From the NCBI GenBank assembly GCA_030533445.1, contig CM060068.1:12305479-12369478 (forward strand): a stretch of 64,000 nucleotides of DNA, read 5' to 3'. Positions 12,052-22,315 of the stretch are shown here, piece by piece; the first letter of the stretch is position 1; the number at the start of each line of letters is the position of its first letter. The stretch is from Cyprinodon diabolis. Lineage: Eukaryota > Chordata > Actinopteri > Cyprinodontiformes > Cyprinodontidae. The translations under genes were made by a program, and so were the position numbers. Below the pieces are notes generated by a model. The model saw only the letters and a list, made by a program, of their open reading frames with translations, was not told where the DNA came from and did no database searches.

Positions 12052-14373
12052 TGTATTTGTGATACCTGAAATACATGTCTTCACAGTCAAAATGATACAA
12101 ATGTTGACCAGTAACAATAGGAATGTGGAGATCTGAAACTAATTTCTAGACATCCAGAATGTTTATTCTAGATTTGAAGAAAATTATTTTGTTTGAAATG
12201 GACATCTTTTTTTTTCCAAACTGGAAACAAAACTCACTCAAATTACATCAGTAATTAAAAAAAAAATAACAATAATAATTCTTCTGAAGACAACATTTTA
12301 AACATTTATATATTTAAATCAGTATTTCAGTATTAAGAATTGAGTCTGACTGAACCTTTAGCAGCCGTGGCTGCATACGGGTTATTTTAGTCAAATCACT
12401 AGTGGATAGGAATGTGCAAATTATTGATCATTATGCTTACTGTGGTATGTGTCTTGTCTTGGCAGACTGTTCCCAATATGACACCTAAACACAGCTATAT
12501 CCAAACCAAGACTGAAATGCAGGGAGACATAGCAGGAAGCCTTTCCAAAGCTGCTATTCCCCTAATTGGCGAGACATGGCTTCGGCTGTGTCTGACAATA
12601 GAAAGCTGCAAGAGCAGAGGGTTTGTCAGTTGGGAGCACTGAAGTGAAAACAAGAGAAAATTTGAGAATAACTGCATAGCGAGAGGTACATAAGGCACAT
12701 GCATTGATCCCCCGCCATCTGTTTTAACCACTTCACACTTTCCATATTGGAATACCTCAACACTTTGTATGATCTGCTATTTCGTTAGAGTAAGGGCTGT
12801 CATCGCTGTTGCAGAAGACTAGACACGTTGGAATCTTTTGAACATTTTTTTATTCAACCCCTAAAAATAAATATGGTGTTATTCAATGATTGGTACGTGA
12901 CACATTGTATTGTTGTTTCTTACTGTTGAAAGTATTTCTATACAGTTGTTGTGCAACATTATCCCAGTAGGAGTGGTAAATATCTTATTTAATCAAATAT
13001 TATTCCGACTGTCATATATATTGTCTATGAACATAGGCCCTACTAGCTATGTGTTAGCATAACAAATGAAAGTGTTATAAATAAAACATCATTTGGCCAG
13101 ATAATGTTTTGTGAAATCAATCAGGAATATAATACCTTTAGTTAAATGATTATTTACCCTCCTTGAACTAGCTAGCAGCAAAGAGACATGAGGATTCCAT
13201 TAAATGATTTTTTTTTTCATAATTTAGTAATCGAAATGTAACGAGCGTATGAGAAAACACATGAACATGTTTCATCAGTATTTAAACCATTAGTGAAATA
13301 AAGCTTGTTTTAGCTTTTTTTTTTAAAAACAGCTCAAAATCAGTAAACACACAAAATGATCAAAATACTCTAAAATCTGTCCATAACTGTGCCAGACCTT
13401 ATACCTCTTTCCATGTCCATTTTGAAAAGTTTGGGTTTCTTCCAACAGTTAGCAACTTAGCATGGCAGGCTCACAGCATGTGAAGTCACAGCATAGAAGT
13501 CTGTTTGCAGCCAGCTGGTTCTGAAATGTCCACCATTATGACTTAGCCTTGGTCATGCTTGAGATCTGGGCCCTGGGCCTCGCGCCATGATGTTATCCTC
13601 TTCGAATGTGAACCCCCTGGGAAGCTTCAAGGAAAGAGAGACAAATCTTCTGTGCTGTGGTGTTTTACTGTTCTCAAACTCTGTTGGGGCCCAAGGCACA
13701 CCTCTGTTGGAGGTGTCTTGTAGAGTCAGTTCGGGGAAGGTTTGCAGAAGCTATGATAGGCCAGCTGCACAGTGGAGCAGAACATCACCCTCTACTCCTG
13801 TGAACATATTAGGATAAAACATGGACATCGGTTCACAATGTCCAAAATGATCAAGGTTTATGGCCTAACAGTGTTGGTTCTTGTTTAAAGTACTGTAGTT
13901 CTTTTCTTCATAAATTTATCCCACCTCATCAGAAGGAAGAATAGATACTATTGTGTAAGCTAAACACCATAAGGTTATTCTATTAACAAAAAATAGTAAT
14001 AGTGAATACAATGAAAGCAGATGTCTTCAGCTTAATCAAACAAATGTTGTAAATTCAGTACCTTGACTTCGACAGTTTATTGTGCAATACCAGCAAGGCT
14101 AACTTTTAAAACGCTGCCCTTATAAATCCATCACCACTCATTTCATCTTTTTAGCAATACAAGCTGAGGACACATTCTCCTCCATAAATGATCTCAATAT
14201 TATTGTAACCCATGGTTATTAAGCTGTCTGTAATTTTTTTTTTATTTCCAAGTCTCTTGGAAATAGTCAATTTTTTGGTTCAGTACTGAAAATTCCCATA
14301 GACTTTGAATGCACCACACCTGCACAGCTGTTAGTCACGGCTCCTCCCTGCTCAGAGCTAGCATGCTTTTCTT
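12052..14373. other. non-coding stretch
   Basis: No gene or element recognised. Frames at 12412-12642 and 13587-13817 are isolated and have no recognisable domain. Confidence 0.5.
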
Positions 14374-14377
14374 TTAA

Positions 14378-14876
14378 AGCTACAGTGTGTAATTTTCAGC
14401 GACATCTAACCTCCAGATTGCAGACCACAGCAACATGAACATCTCCCCCCCCACCGCTTCTCCCCCCCAACAGTACGGCGAGCGTTACGGGACAAAATGT
14501 CTTCCACAACGTCCGTATCACCTCCCTTCTCAAGTGATGAGGTTTGTTTACATAGATAATTTTACAGATAGTATTTCATTAGTCTGTGTGTTCAGTACCG
14601 TCTCAGTTCATCTCTCTCAACTTGCTGTAGTTACTTTCGAGCGTAATGGGCGATCTCGCAATCGCTAGTTTGTTGGCTCTGCGCTGCCGTAGCGCAAAGA
14701 TGTCTGCCTCCATGGCTGCGAGACCCGCTCCTATGTAATTATAAATAATGAATTCTAAGGCAACGCAAATAATAAGGTTAAGAGGCTGAGCTCGTAGATG
14801 ATGATAACTAACATAGTTATGTATAATATATTACATTTCTGACTGTATATCCCTGTAATTATTACACACTGTAGCT
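14378..14876. mobile_element. MITE with TTAA flanks, about 499 bp
   Basis: The termini AGCTACAGTGTGTAAT and its reverse complement lie immediately inside TTAA tetranucleotides (14374-14377 and 14877-14880). A TTAA duplication would fit a piggyBac-mobilised MITE. If the element is counted one base differently, a 3-bp TTA/TAA flank would fit PIF/Harbinger. There is no transposase; internal C-rich runs (14444-14470) are not coding. Confidence 0.65.
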
Positions 14877-15224
14877 TTAAGGCCTCGGTCTGCATGGAGA
14901 GAGGTAACTTTCAAAACATTCCCATTTGGTTTTGAATTCTTAAGATATCTGTATAAAACGTGATTTTTATTATTATATTTGTATTGTAGAAACAGGATGT
15001 TCGGTTGAGCAAGAAGATTTGCTGTATTATTGTGTTGAAGAATATCCTGGTGAGTTCACATGAACCTGTAAATGAAATATATATATTTTTTGAGATGTAA
15101 AACCAGTCAGGATATAATGTTTTGTTGGAAATGTAATTTTACTAGCTGTTTTCAATTATTGAAGCATTACCACATGTGATGAGGCTAACACACCCCCATG
15201 TGAAAAAAAAAATGCACTTGCAAG

Positions 15225-15866
15225 GACGAAGGTACTTTTTATCAGTTTGATTAAACGGTATAATTCAAAATGGAAAAAACAGAAAAACGGCCGTTTTCTC
15301 CTTTTTGTCCTCAGAAAACGATTCGTTTTCCCGTTTTGTGGTTTCTGCACATAAAACCAAAATCCATTAAACGGCTTGATTTTGGTTTTTTCATTTTCGC
15401 CCCCAAAACGGAAATACCAGTCAATTTTCGGTTTCAGAAGTGGGCGTGGCTTTCAAGCCCGCCGGTCCGGTGCCCTTCAAAATAAAGGCATGGCATGGAG
15501 AAACTTTCGTTGTATTTCCTGCCCTCATCGTAGCTTTTGCTTGTGTTCGAAATTAAAGCAGGTCTTATACATATATAAATATATACATATATTTAGATGT
15601 AATATATATTTATATTTTTTATAGCTACAGGGTTTACTCGGAATAAAGTCATCAGAGAGATTTAACTGCGACAGAACAGACATGGTAAATTTGACACTCA
15701 CGACAGGTATTTTAAATGACCAGCAGATGTCGCTGTGCATCAATGGGACAATTAATCGCAATATCAAGCATATTTTACCACCTCATAGTCAAAAAATCTG
15801 GAATTTTTTTAGAGATATATCTGGGAAAACAGCCAATACAAACAGGAGTGAGGTAAAAAAAATTAT
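15225..15866 (+). repeat. unclassified repeat R, copy 1
   Basis: This block is repeated almost base for base, inverted, at 26945-28895. It starts at GACGAAGGTACTTTTTATCA, includes AAAACGGCCGTTTTC and similar self-complementary AAAACG/CGTTTT motifs (15285-15335), a GC-rich centre (15440-15480) and 'cagcagatgtcgctgtgc' (15721-15738), and ends near GTGAGGTAAAAAAAATTAT. Neither end shows obvious TIRs, TG..CA LTR ends or a SINE promoter. Compared with copy 2 it lacks about 57 bp after 15790 and keeps the uninterrupted site where Tc1-A sits in copy 2. The short frames are shared with copy 2 only because the DNA is. Confidence 0.85.
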
Positions 15867-15897
15867 AGATCTCTCTCTCTCTATAAATATATATATA

Positions 15898-16619
15898 TGT
15901 CATGATTGGTTTTAGGTTAAACCCACATGCAGAACACAAACGGAGGCTGAGTAAAAGTTTAACAGAGTTTATTGAAGTTAGATTGACAAAAGAACATGAA
16001 CTGGATCAGGTACTGGTCCGGGTTGGGTTCACTGATGTCTTGAAGGAATCCAGGCTTAACTTGTGAGAGAGGGAACCGTTGGGTCCAGAGACTGTTGGTT
16101 CAGCAGAGTGCACAAGCAGCAGCAGCGTCTAGCTTCTGACTTTGAATGGCAGACCTTGATCAGAGTTTCCAGCTCTTCTCTGAGAGCAGCAGGAGGAATC
16201 CAGACTGGAATCTTCAGGTTTGGCTCACCAGGGCTGGAAGGCAGGTTAAGCTCACCCAGAGCTTCAGACTTGAGACAGGTTTCCTGTGAGCAAAGACAGA
16301 GGCAGATTAGAATCAGGTTTCTCACTTGAGATGACTTAGATTCTTTCTGGTAACAGAGGCTCAGGTTTGCTAACCAAACTAAGGTCAACACTGCGGCGTT
16401 GAAGGAAGGTCTAGCAGCTGCTTATGTAGCGAAGGTTCCTGATGAGCAGACAAGCTCCAGGTGTGCAGGAGGGCTCCAGCCCAGGAGACCCACGGCGCAC
16501 TCTGCTGGAGCAAGGTGGTACATCCCCAGATCCCAACAGTAACCCAGTCCCTAAAAGAACACAAAAAACAGAAGAGGATCCTCGGCGCCCTCTGGTGGGC
16601 AAGCCTCAGGATCCCAACA
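15898..16619 (-). mobile_element. probable solo LTR (minus strand)
   Basis: On the minus strand the block begins TGTTGGGATCC and ends ATCATGACA, the TGT..ACA termini of long terminal repeats. It is flanked by ATATA on both sides (15893-15897, 16620-16624), consistent with a 5-bp duplication, although that sits in TA-rich sequence. An AATAAA signal is at 15968-15973 (minus), followed by a U5-like stretch, and a promoter-like GCTACATAAG lies near 16425. No gag-pol or primer-binding site adjoins, so it is best read as an LTR left after recombination, probably Gypsy-like. Assignment is by structure only. Confidence 0.6.
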
Positions 16620-16636
16620 ATATATATATATATATA

Positions 16637-17881
16637 CACTATATTGCCAAAAGTATTTGCTCACCCATCCAAATTATTGGAATCAGGTGTTCCAATCACT
16701 TCCATGGCCACAGGTGTATAAATTCAAGCACCTAGGCATGCAGACTGTTTTTACAAACATTTGTGAAAGAATGGGTCGCTCTCAGGAGCTCAGTGAATTC
16801 CAGCGTGGAACTGTGATAGGATGCCACCTGTGCAACAAATCCAGTCGTGAAATTTCCTCGCTCCTAAATATTCCACAGTCAACTGTCAGCTGTATTATAA
16901 GAAAATGGAAGTGTTTGGGAACGACAGCAACTCAGCCACGAAGTGGTAGGCCACGTAAACTGACGGAGCGGGGTCAGCGGATGCTGAAGCGCATAGTGCG
17001 AAGAGGTCGCCAACTTTCTGCAGAGTCAATCACTACAGACCTCCAAACTTCATGTGGCCTTCAGATTAGCTCAAGAACAGTGCGCAGAGAGCTTCATGGA
17101 ATGGGTTTCCATGGTCGAGCAGCTGCATCCAAGCCATACATAACCAAGTGCAATGCAAAGCGTCGGATGCGGTGGTGTAAAGCACGCCGCCACTGGACTC
17201 TAGAGCAGTGGAGACGCGTTCTCTGGAGTGACGAATCGCGCTTCTCCATCTGGCAATCTGATGGACGGGTCTGGGTTTGGCGGTTGCCAGGAGAACGGTA
17301 CTTGTCTGACTGCATTGTGCCAAGTGTAAAGTTTGGTGGAGGGGGGATTCTGGTGTGGGGTTGTTTTTCAGGAGCTGGGCTTGGCCCCTTAGTTCCAGTG
17401 AAAGGAACTCTGAATGCTTCAGCATACCAAGACATTTTGGACAATTCCATGCTCCCAACTTTGTGGGAACAGTTTGGAGCTGGCCCCTTCCTCTTCCAAC
17501 ATGACTGTGCACCAGTGCACAAAGCAAGGTCCATAAAGACATGGATGACAGAGTCTGGTGTGGATGAACTTGACTGGCCTGCACAGAGTCCTGACCTCAA
17601 CCCGATAGAACACCTTTGGGATGAATTAGAGCGGAGACTGAGAGCCAGGCCTTCTCGTCCAACATCAGTGTGCGACCTCACAAATGCGCTTCTGGAAGAA
17701 TGGTCAAAAATTCCCATAAACACACTCCTAAACCTTGTGGACAGCCTTCCCAGAAGAGTTGAAGCTGTTCTAGCTGCAAAGGGTGGACCGACGTCATATT
17801 GAACCCTATGGATTAGGAACGGGATGTCACTTAAGCTCATATGTGAGTCAAGGCAGGTGAGCAAATACTTTTGGCAATATA

Positions 17882-17884
<3 letters not shown>
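16637..17884 (+). mobile_element. Tc1-like transposon Tc1-A, copy 2 (complete)
   Basis: Same 1248-bp structure and perfect 29-bp ends as copy 1, in the opposite orientation. It is flanked by TA within a TA-repeat tract that continues on both sides. It sits directly between the probable solo LTR and a 60-bp (TA)n run. Confidence 0.97.
16771..17802 (+). CDS. Tc1/mariner DD34E transposase (Tc1-A copy 2, M194L)
   Basis: Full-length 343-residue transposase frame from [10 protein letters not shown] to GGPTSY, uninterrupted. It carries the same helix-turn-helix, GRPR linker and D154/D245/E280 triad as copies 1 and 4. The only protein difference I find is Leu instead of Met at residue 194 (codon CTG at 17350-17352), in the [10 protein letters not shown] block. 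That block is strongly conserved in Tc1 transposases, so activity may be reduced, but this is inference. The two long minus-strand frames here are antisense shadows. Confidence 0.95.
   Translation: MGRSQELSEFQRGTVIGCHLCNKSSREISSLLNIPQSTVSCIIRKWKCLGTTATQPRSGRPRKLTERGQRMLKRIVRRGRQLSAESITTDLQTSCGLQISSRTVRRELHGMGFHGRAAASKPYITKCNAKRRMRWCKARRHWTLEQWRRVLWSDESRFSIWQSDGRVWVWRLPGERYLSDCIVPSVKFGGGGILVWGCFSGAGLGPLVPVKGTLNASAYQDILDNSMLPTLWEQFGAGPFLFQHDCAPVHKARSIKTWMTESGVDELDWPAQSPDLNPIEHLWDELERRLRARPSRPTSVCDLTNALLEEWSKIPINTLLNLVDSLPRRVEAVLAAKGGPTSY

Positions 17885-17944
<60 letters not shown>
17885..17944. repeat. (TA)n microsatellite
   Basis: About 60 bases of alternating TA, continuous with the TA target duplication of Tc1-A copy 2. 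With the TA bases at 16621-16636 it suggests the transposon landed inside a longer tract. Confidence 0.93.
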
Positions 17945-17948
<4 letters not shown>

Positions 17949-18420
17949 CTTTGAATATTGAATTCACTGTGCTTTAACACATGTGGAATTATATAATTAT
18001 CAAAAAAGTGTGAAACTGCAAATATATCTTATATTCTAGGTTCTTCAAAGTAGCCACCTTTTGCTCTGATTACTGCTTTGCACACACTCTGCATTCTCTT
18101 GATGAGCTTCAAGAGGTACTAGTTTGCCCTTTTGCTTTCACTCTGCGGTCCAGCTCACCCCAAACCATCCTGATTGGGTTCAGTTCCGGTGATTGTGGAG
18201 GCCAGATCATCTGGTGCAGCCCCCTATCACTCTCCTTCTTGGTCAAATAGCCCTTACACAGCCTTCAATTCAGATGTTTTTTTCTTTATTCTTAAGTATA
18301 TAATTCCACATGTGTTAATTCATAGTTGTGATGCCTCCAGTGTGAATCTACAATCCTCATAATCATGAAAATAAATTATTTAAATGAGCAGGTGTGTTCA
18401 AACTTGTGGTCTGTACTGAT

Positions 18421-18423
<3 letters not shown>
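17945..18423 (-). mobile_element. decayed, internally deleted Tc1-like element
   Basis: Minus-strand remnants of a different Tc1 family. A catalytic-end block reads WPPQSPELNPI then VWGELDRRVKAKG, and a C-terminal piece reads LIKRMQSVCKAVIRAKGGYFEE. The catalytic Glu expected after NPI is replaced by Arg, and several stops and frame changes occur. Matching inverted sub-terminal blocks (ACACATGTGGAATTATATA near 17979 and its complement near 18297) are the family's long inverted repeats. The outer right end reads GTTCAAACTTGTGGTCTGTACTG. Most of the gene is deleted. Confidence 0.72.

Positions 18424-18482
<59 letters not shown>
18424..18482. repeat. (TA)n microsatellite
   Basis: About 58 bases of alternating TA directly after the decayed Tc1 end. 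Confidence 0.93.
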
Positions 18483-18483
<1 letters not shown>

Positions 18484-18991
18484 TGTATATATACAACTCA
18501 AGGAGGTTTGGTGTGTTATAACAAGGCCACTGCTTTTCTTTCCTCATTTTTATTTTAAAAATTTACAATGCGATTTTGAGCCCCTAAAAGAACATTGGAG
18601 AGAAAAAAAAGTACTTTCTTTTGCACACTAGTTAGTTATTTGTGCACAGTTATTACATTCCTGTGCACAACAAATACTCAAGCTGTAAAATGTCATATTT
18701 TAAATTAAAATTGTGTTGTCACATATTTGAAATTTAGCATGGTCTTGAAGAGGCTAGACATAAAGGTAAAATAAGAACAGAACCTGGTGACAAACAACTA
18801 CCTTTAACACTGCAAAGCTGTCACAAGTTTTACAACAAGGCAAAACAAGACCAAAACAACAAACCTCCAAAAACATAAATAATAATAGATAACAAAAAAT
18901 ATATTTGTATAACAAGTGAGCAAGCAAGATCTAGAACATAAATGTTTTACAGGAGCTTAATCTTCAGCTCCAACAGATCACACAGAGCTTC

Positions 18992-19139
18992 CTACATATA
19001 CCTTCTCACAATATTAATGAGGTCCCTAATTCCGTTTTTAAACGGATTGGTTCGTTGTTCACAGCGTTGTCAAAGAGTTCAGAAATGTCTGGGTATTGCT
19101 GTGCAAATTCATTTTCAGCTGTTGTTTGTTGCTGAATTG
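18992..19139 (-). pseudogene. integrase-like gene, exon 5 remainder beyond the L2
   Basis: The minus strand reads [20 protein letters not shown] then [11 protein letters not shown] one-base frame change follows and the last codons read [13 protein letters not shown] with a TAG at 18992-18994. The acidic composition and open frame fit a continuation of the block at 21338-21186. A weak AATAAA lies downstream near 18549 on the minus strand. The plus-strand LINE frame that appears to start at 18942 borrows its first 66 codons from this antisense exon. Confidence 0.65.
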
Positions 19140-20465
19140 TGGAGACCTATATCCAATCTTCCTTTCTTATCCAAAATTCTTGAGAAAGTAGTTGCCAAAC
19201 AAGTTTGCGACCACTTAGACCATAATGAACTTTTTGAAGAGTTTCAGTCTGGCTTTAGAGCTCATCATAGCACTGAAACAGCTCTGGTGAAAGTCACTAA
19301 TGATATTCTCGTGGCCTCAGATAATGGACTTGTATCTGTGCTCGTCCTGTTGGATCTTAGTGCTGCATTTGATACAGTTGACCATAATATTCTTTTAGAA
19401 AGACTTGAATATTTTGTTGGAATTAAAGGAACAGCACTAGACTGGTTTAAATCTTATCTATCTGATCGAATTCAGTTTGTTTATGTTAATGATAGATCTT
19501 CAACACGCTCAAAGGTTACCTGTGGAGTACCACAGGGATCAGTGCTAGGACCAATTCTCTTTACTTTATACATGCTTCCAATTGGTAGAGTTATTAGACA
19601 GCATGGGATTAATTTCCACTGTTATGCTGATGATACCCAGCTATATCTGTCTATAAATCCAGATGAAGCTAACCCATTACATAGATTACAGGCATGTCTT
19701 GAAGACATAAAAACCTGGATGACTCTTAACTTTCTGCTTCTGAATGCAGACAAAACAGAAGTTATAGTCTTTGGACCAGAGTCTCTGAAAAAGAAGCTGA
19801 TTAGCCAGTCACTTCATTTGGATGGGATTAAACTAATTTCAGATAATAAAGTAAAAAATCTTGGTGTTATTTTTGATCAGGACCTGTCATTTAAATCCCA
19901 GATCAAAGAGGTTTCTAGAATTTCCTTCTTTCATCTGAGGAACATTGCAAAAATTAGAAATCTCCTGTCCAGGGGTGATGCTGAGAAACTAGTCCATGCA
20001 TTTGTTACTTCAAGGCTGGACTATTGTAATTCTTTACTATCAGGAAGTCCACAAACTGTAGTTAAAAGCCTTCAGCTGATCCAAAATGCTGCAGCCAGAG
20101 TTCTGATGAAAATTAAAAAGAGAGATCATATCTCTCCTATCCTGGCTTCTCTTCATTGGCTTCCTGTTAAATCAAGAATAGAATTTAAAATCCTCCTTCT
20201 CACATATAAAGCCTTAAATGGCCAAGCTCCATCTTATATCAGAGATCTGATTGTTCCTTATGTTCCTAACAGAGCACTTCGCTCTCAATCTGCAGGTTTA
20301 CTAGTGGTTCCTAGAATTTCTAAAAGTAGAATAGGAGGCAGATCTTTTAGTTATCAGGCTCCTCTCCTGTGGAACCAACTACCAGTTTTAGTCCGTGAGG
20401 CAGACACTCTGTCTACTTTTAAGACTAGGCTTAAAACTTTCCTTTTTGATAAAGCTTATAGTTAG
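19140..20465 (+). CDS. L2-type LINE reverse transcriptase, N-terminally truncated
   Basis: About 441 uninterrupted codons of LINE reverse transcriptase. Order: [49 protein letters not shown] (first catalytic Asp), [17 protein letters not shown], then [13 protein letters not shown] (catalytic DD), [12 protein letters not shown] and a C-terminal region ending FLFDKAYS. In the family it copies LINE RNA at a nicked target. The frame lacks the APE endonuclease and true start. Open codons upstream to 18942 are antisense host-gene sequence, not LINE. The absence of internal stops suggests a fairly recent insertion. Confidence 0.88.
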   Translation, partial: WRPISNLPFLSKILEKVVAKQVCDHLDHNELFEEFQSGFRAHHSTETALVKVTNDILVASDNGLVSVLVLLDLSAAFDTVDHNILLERLEYFVGIKGTALDWFKSYLSDRIQFVYVNDRSSTRSKVTCGVPQGSVLGPILFTLYMLPIGRVIRQHGINFHCYADDTQLYLSINPDEANPLHRLQACLEDIKTWMTLNFLLLNADKTEVIVFGPESLKKKLISQSLHLDGIKLISDNKVKNLGVIFDQDLSFKSQIKEVSRISFFHLRNIAKIRNLLSRGDAEKLVHAFVTSRLDYCNSLLSGSPQTVVKSLQLIQNAAARVLMKIKKRDHISPILASLHWLPVKSRIEFKILLLTYKALNGQAPSYIRDLIVPYVPNRALRSQSAGLLVVPRISKSRIGGRSFSYQAPLLWNQLPVLVREADTLSTFKTRLKTFLFDKAYS

Positions 20466-21185
20466 GGTGGCTCAGGTTATCCTGAGCTGTCTTTAAAGTT
20501 ATGCTGCTATAGGCTTAGACTGCTGGAGGACATAGGGACCCCCATTTCATCATTCTGCTTCATTCTCTCTCTGTTCTCCTATTCTGCAGAATCTGTTTGT
20601 TCAATCTCTAACCTTCTGCTCTCTCTGCTTTTCCTCAGAGTAGCTTTGCCTCGTCTGTTCCTGTTTGGCTGTGACGTCATCCAGGAAAGAAACATCAGCT
20701 GTGCTGCTTCCATCAACACCCTTGTTTGTAGATGTTGGAGATCGGCCTGTCTTCAGGTGTGGTCCTGTTTCTCTGGCCGTGGCTGGGTGGATGTGCTCTC
20801 TTCATCCTCTGGCATGGGAGCTGCCTTGGAGCTCGTCTGCCTGGCTGTGTGTTTCCTGGACGGGGCCGCCTTTTACAGCTGCTTTTTGTATCTCTGCTTC
20901 TGTCTCCTTGAACCCCAGTCGGCCTCGGCAGATGGCTGCTCGCACTGAGCCTGGTTCTGCTGGAGGTTTCTTCCTGTTAAAAGGGAGTTTTTCCTCTCCA
21001 CTGTCGCTACAAGCATGCTTAGTGTGAGGGATTGTATTTGAGTCAATGCAATCAACTGGTTTTCCTTAGATAGAAAACTTTGTATCAATTTGACTGTATG
21101 ATCTGGTTGAACTGTAAAGTGCCTTGAGATGACATGTGTTGTGAATTTGGCGCTATATAAATAAACTGAATTGAATTGAAATAAA
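19140..21185 (+). mobile_element. 5'-truncated L2 LINE inserted in integrase exon
   Basis: The element runs from within the reverse transcriptase gene through a 720-base 3' UTR to a GGCGCTATATAAATAAACTG end and a TGAATTGAA-type tail. The same 3' UTR recurs at 4245-4495 and, inverted, at 39602-39950. CTGAA occurs at both junctions (19132-19136 and 21187-21191) and could be a short target duplication. The endonuclease half is missing, typical of incomplete target-primed reverse transcription. Confidence 0.85.
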
Positions 21186-21338
21186 CTGAAAAGGATTTCT
21201 CCCGAAATGGGAGACGTGTCAGTGATGACCCCACTTCCTGATAGTAATCTTGTGCAGCTTCGGCGGCCTCTGGCAAAAAATCTGCTGATAGTTTCTTTGT
21301 GCATCCACCAAGGGCAAGATGATTTGGAATACCCTTGC
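21186..21338 (-). CDS. integrase-like gene, exon 5, part before the L2 insertion
   Basis: The acceptor ATTATTTTAG is followed by a phase-1 exon reading GKGIPNHLALGGCTKKLSAD then PEAAEAAQDYYQEVG and RLPFREKSFS. The frame then runs into the antisense 3' end of an L2 LINE at about 21185. Coding resumes on the far side of the LINE at 19139. Confidence 0.7.
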
Positions 21339-21505
21339 CTAAAATAATTTAACAGAAAGACAAATCAACAAGTGATAAGTTTTTGTTTAATACCATTAGG
21401 AATATGAATCCCTCCTATCAGACAGAAAGAATTAAAAAATTTACGTATATAATTCACACATATACATGGAGGCTTGAAAGGAAGTATTCAATCCATTACG
21501 CTAAC

Positions 21506-21710
21506 CTTGGATCCTGTGTGCATTCCAGGATTGCACCATCCGGCTGAGTCCAATATCTGCAACCTGACATGTAAGTGTAGACACACAGTATTTTGTCAAG
21601 TTGTCTTCCATGTCAAGTTCCTCCTGGTCCACAAGGTCAATAAGAGCACTTTTCAGGGGGTAGTTTACCCTGTTATTGACATCTGGCCAAACCCTTTCAA
21701 CAATATGATT
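21506..21710 (-). CDS. integrase-like gene, exon 4 (catalytic Glu)
   Basis: 205 bp, phase 0 to 1. It begins [20 protein letters not shown] and ends [15 protein letters not shown]. NHxVERxW supplies the third acidic residue of the DDE triad and the W..N/H segment ends the integrase fold. The acceptor is CTATTTACAG and the donor AAG|GTTAGC. The phase joins directly to the exon at 21338. Confidence 0.75.
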
Positions 21711-22167
21711 CTGTAAATAGAAAACAAAAGTCATGTTTACTTTAATTCTTGCAATTATTTTCTTCAGCTATTACCATTTCCTAATCAGAAATCAGAAATA
21801 AAAACAAATATTAAGAGAGTTTTGTAGAGAGATATTATATGTATTTTTGCATTCTTACAAAAATGTATGGAGCCCAAACTACTTTAGATAAGTGGTTGTG
21901 CCTGAGCATGAAGCCATGCTTCTGCAAGACAAATTCATAACTTTAAGTTAATCAAGAAGACAAAATATGTAGTAAAAGGGATAAAGGAAAAAGCGGGGCA
22001 CTTTAAAAGACAATCTGGCTGTTTCCAATCACAACCAAGGATGGCAAGCCCCATTTATGCCAGTTTTAAGGTGTAAACATGTGTTCAAAGACTTTCAAAG
22101 GATTTGAAAATTTTAAAGTAGTCTATATCAGCATACACATTGCTTAAAGGACAAAGGGGCAACTCGC

Positions 22168-22315
22168 CTGTTTTGACGAGGTTTGCAGATACGGCTGTCT
22201 CTCCGTGTTAGTCCTGTATCTTGCTAATTTCTCCTGCATGAAAAGGGTCAAGTAGAACTCTTTTCCATGGTCTACTCGGATTTGGTCCCACATTCCATAT
22301 TGAAGGACAGCACTC
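22168..22315 (-). CDS. integrase-like gene, exon 3 (second catalytic Asp)
   Basis: 148 bp, phase 2 to 0. It encodes SAVLQYGMWDQIRVDHGKEF then YLTLFMQEKL and PYLQTSSKQ. DHGKEF is the DxGxEF signature around the second acidic residue of integrase cores. The acceptor is TTTTTTTCAG. The donor reads AACAG|GCGAGT, so this is probably a GC-AG intron. Confidence 0.72.
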
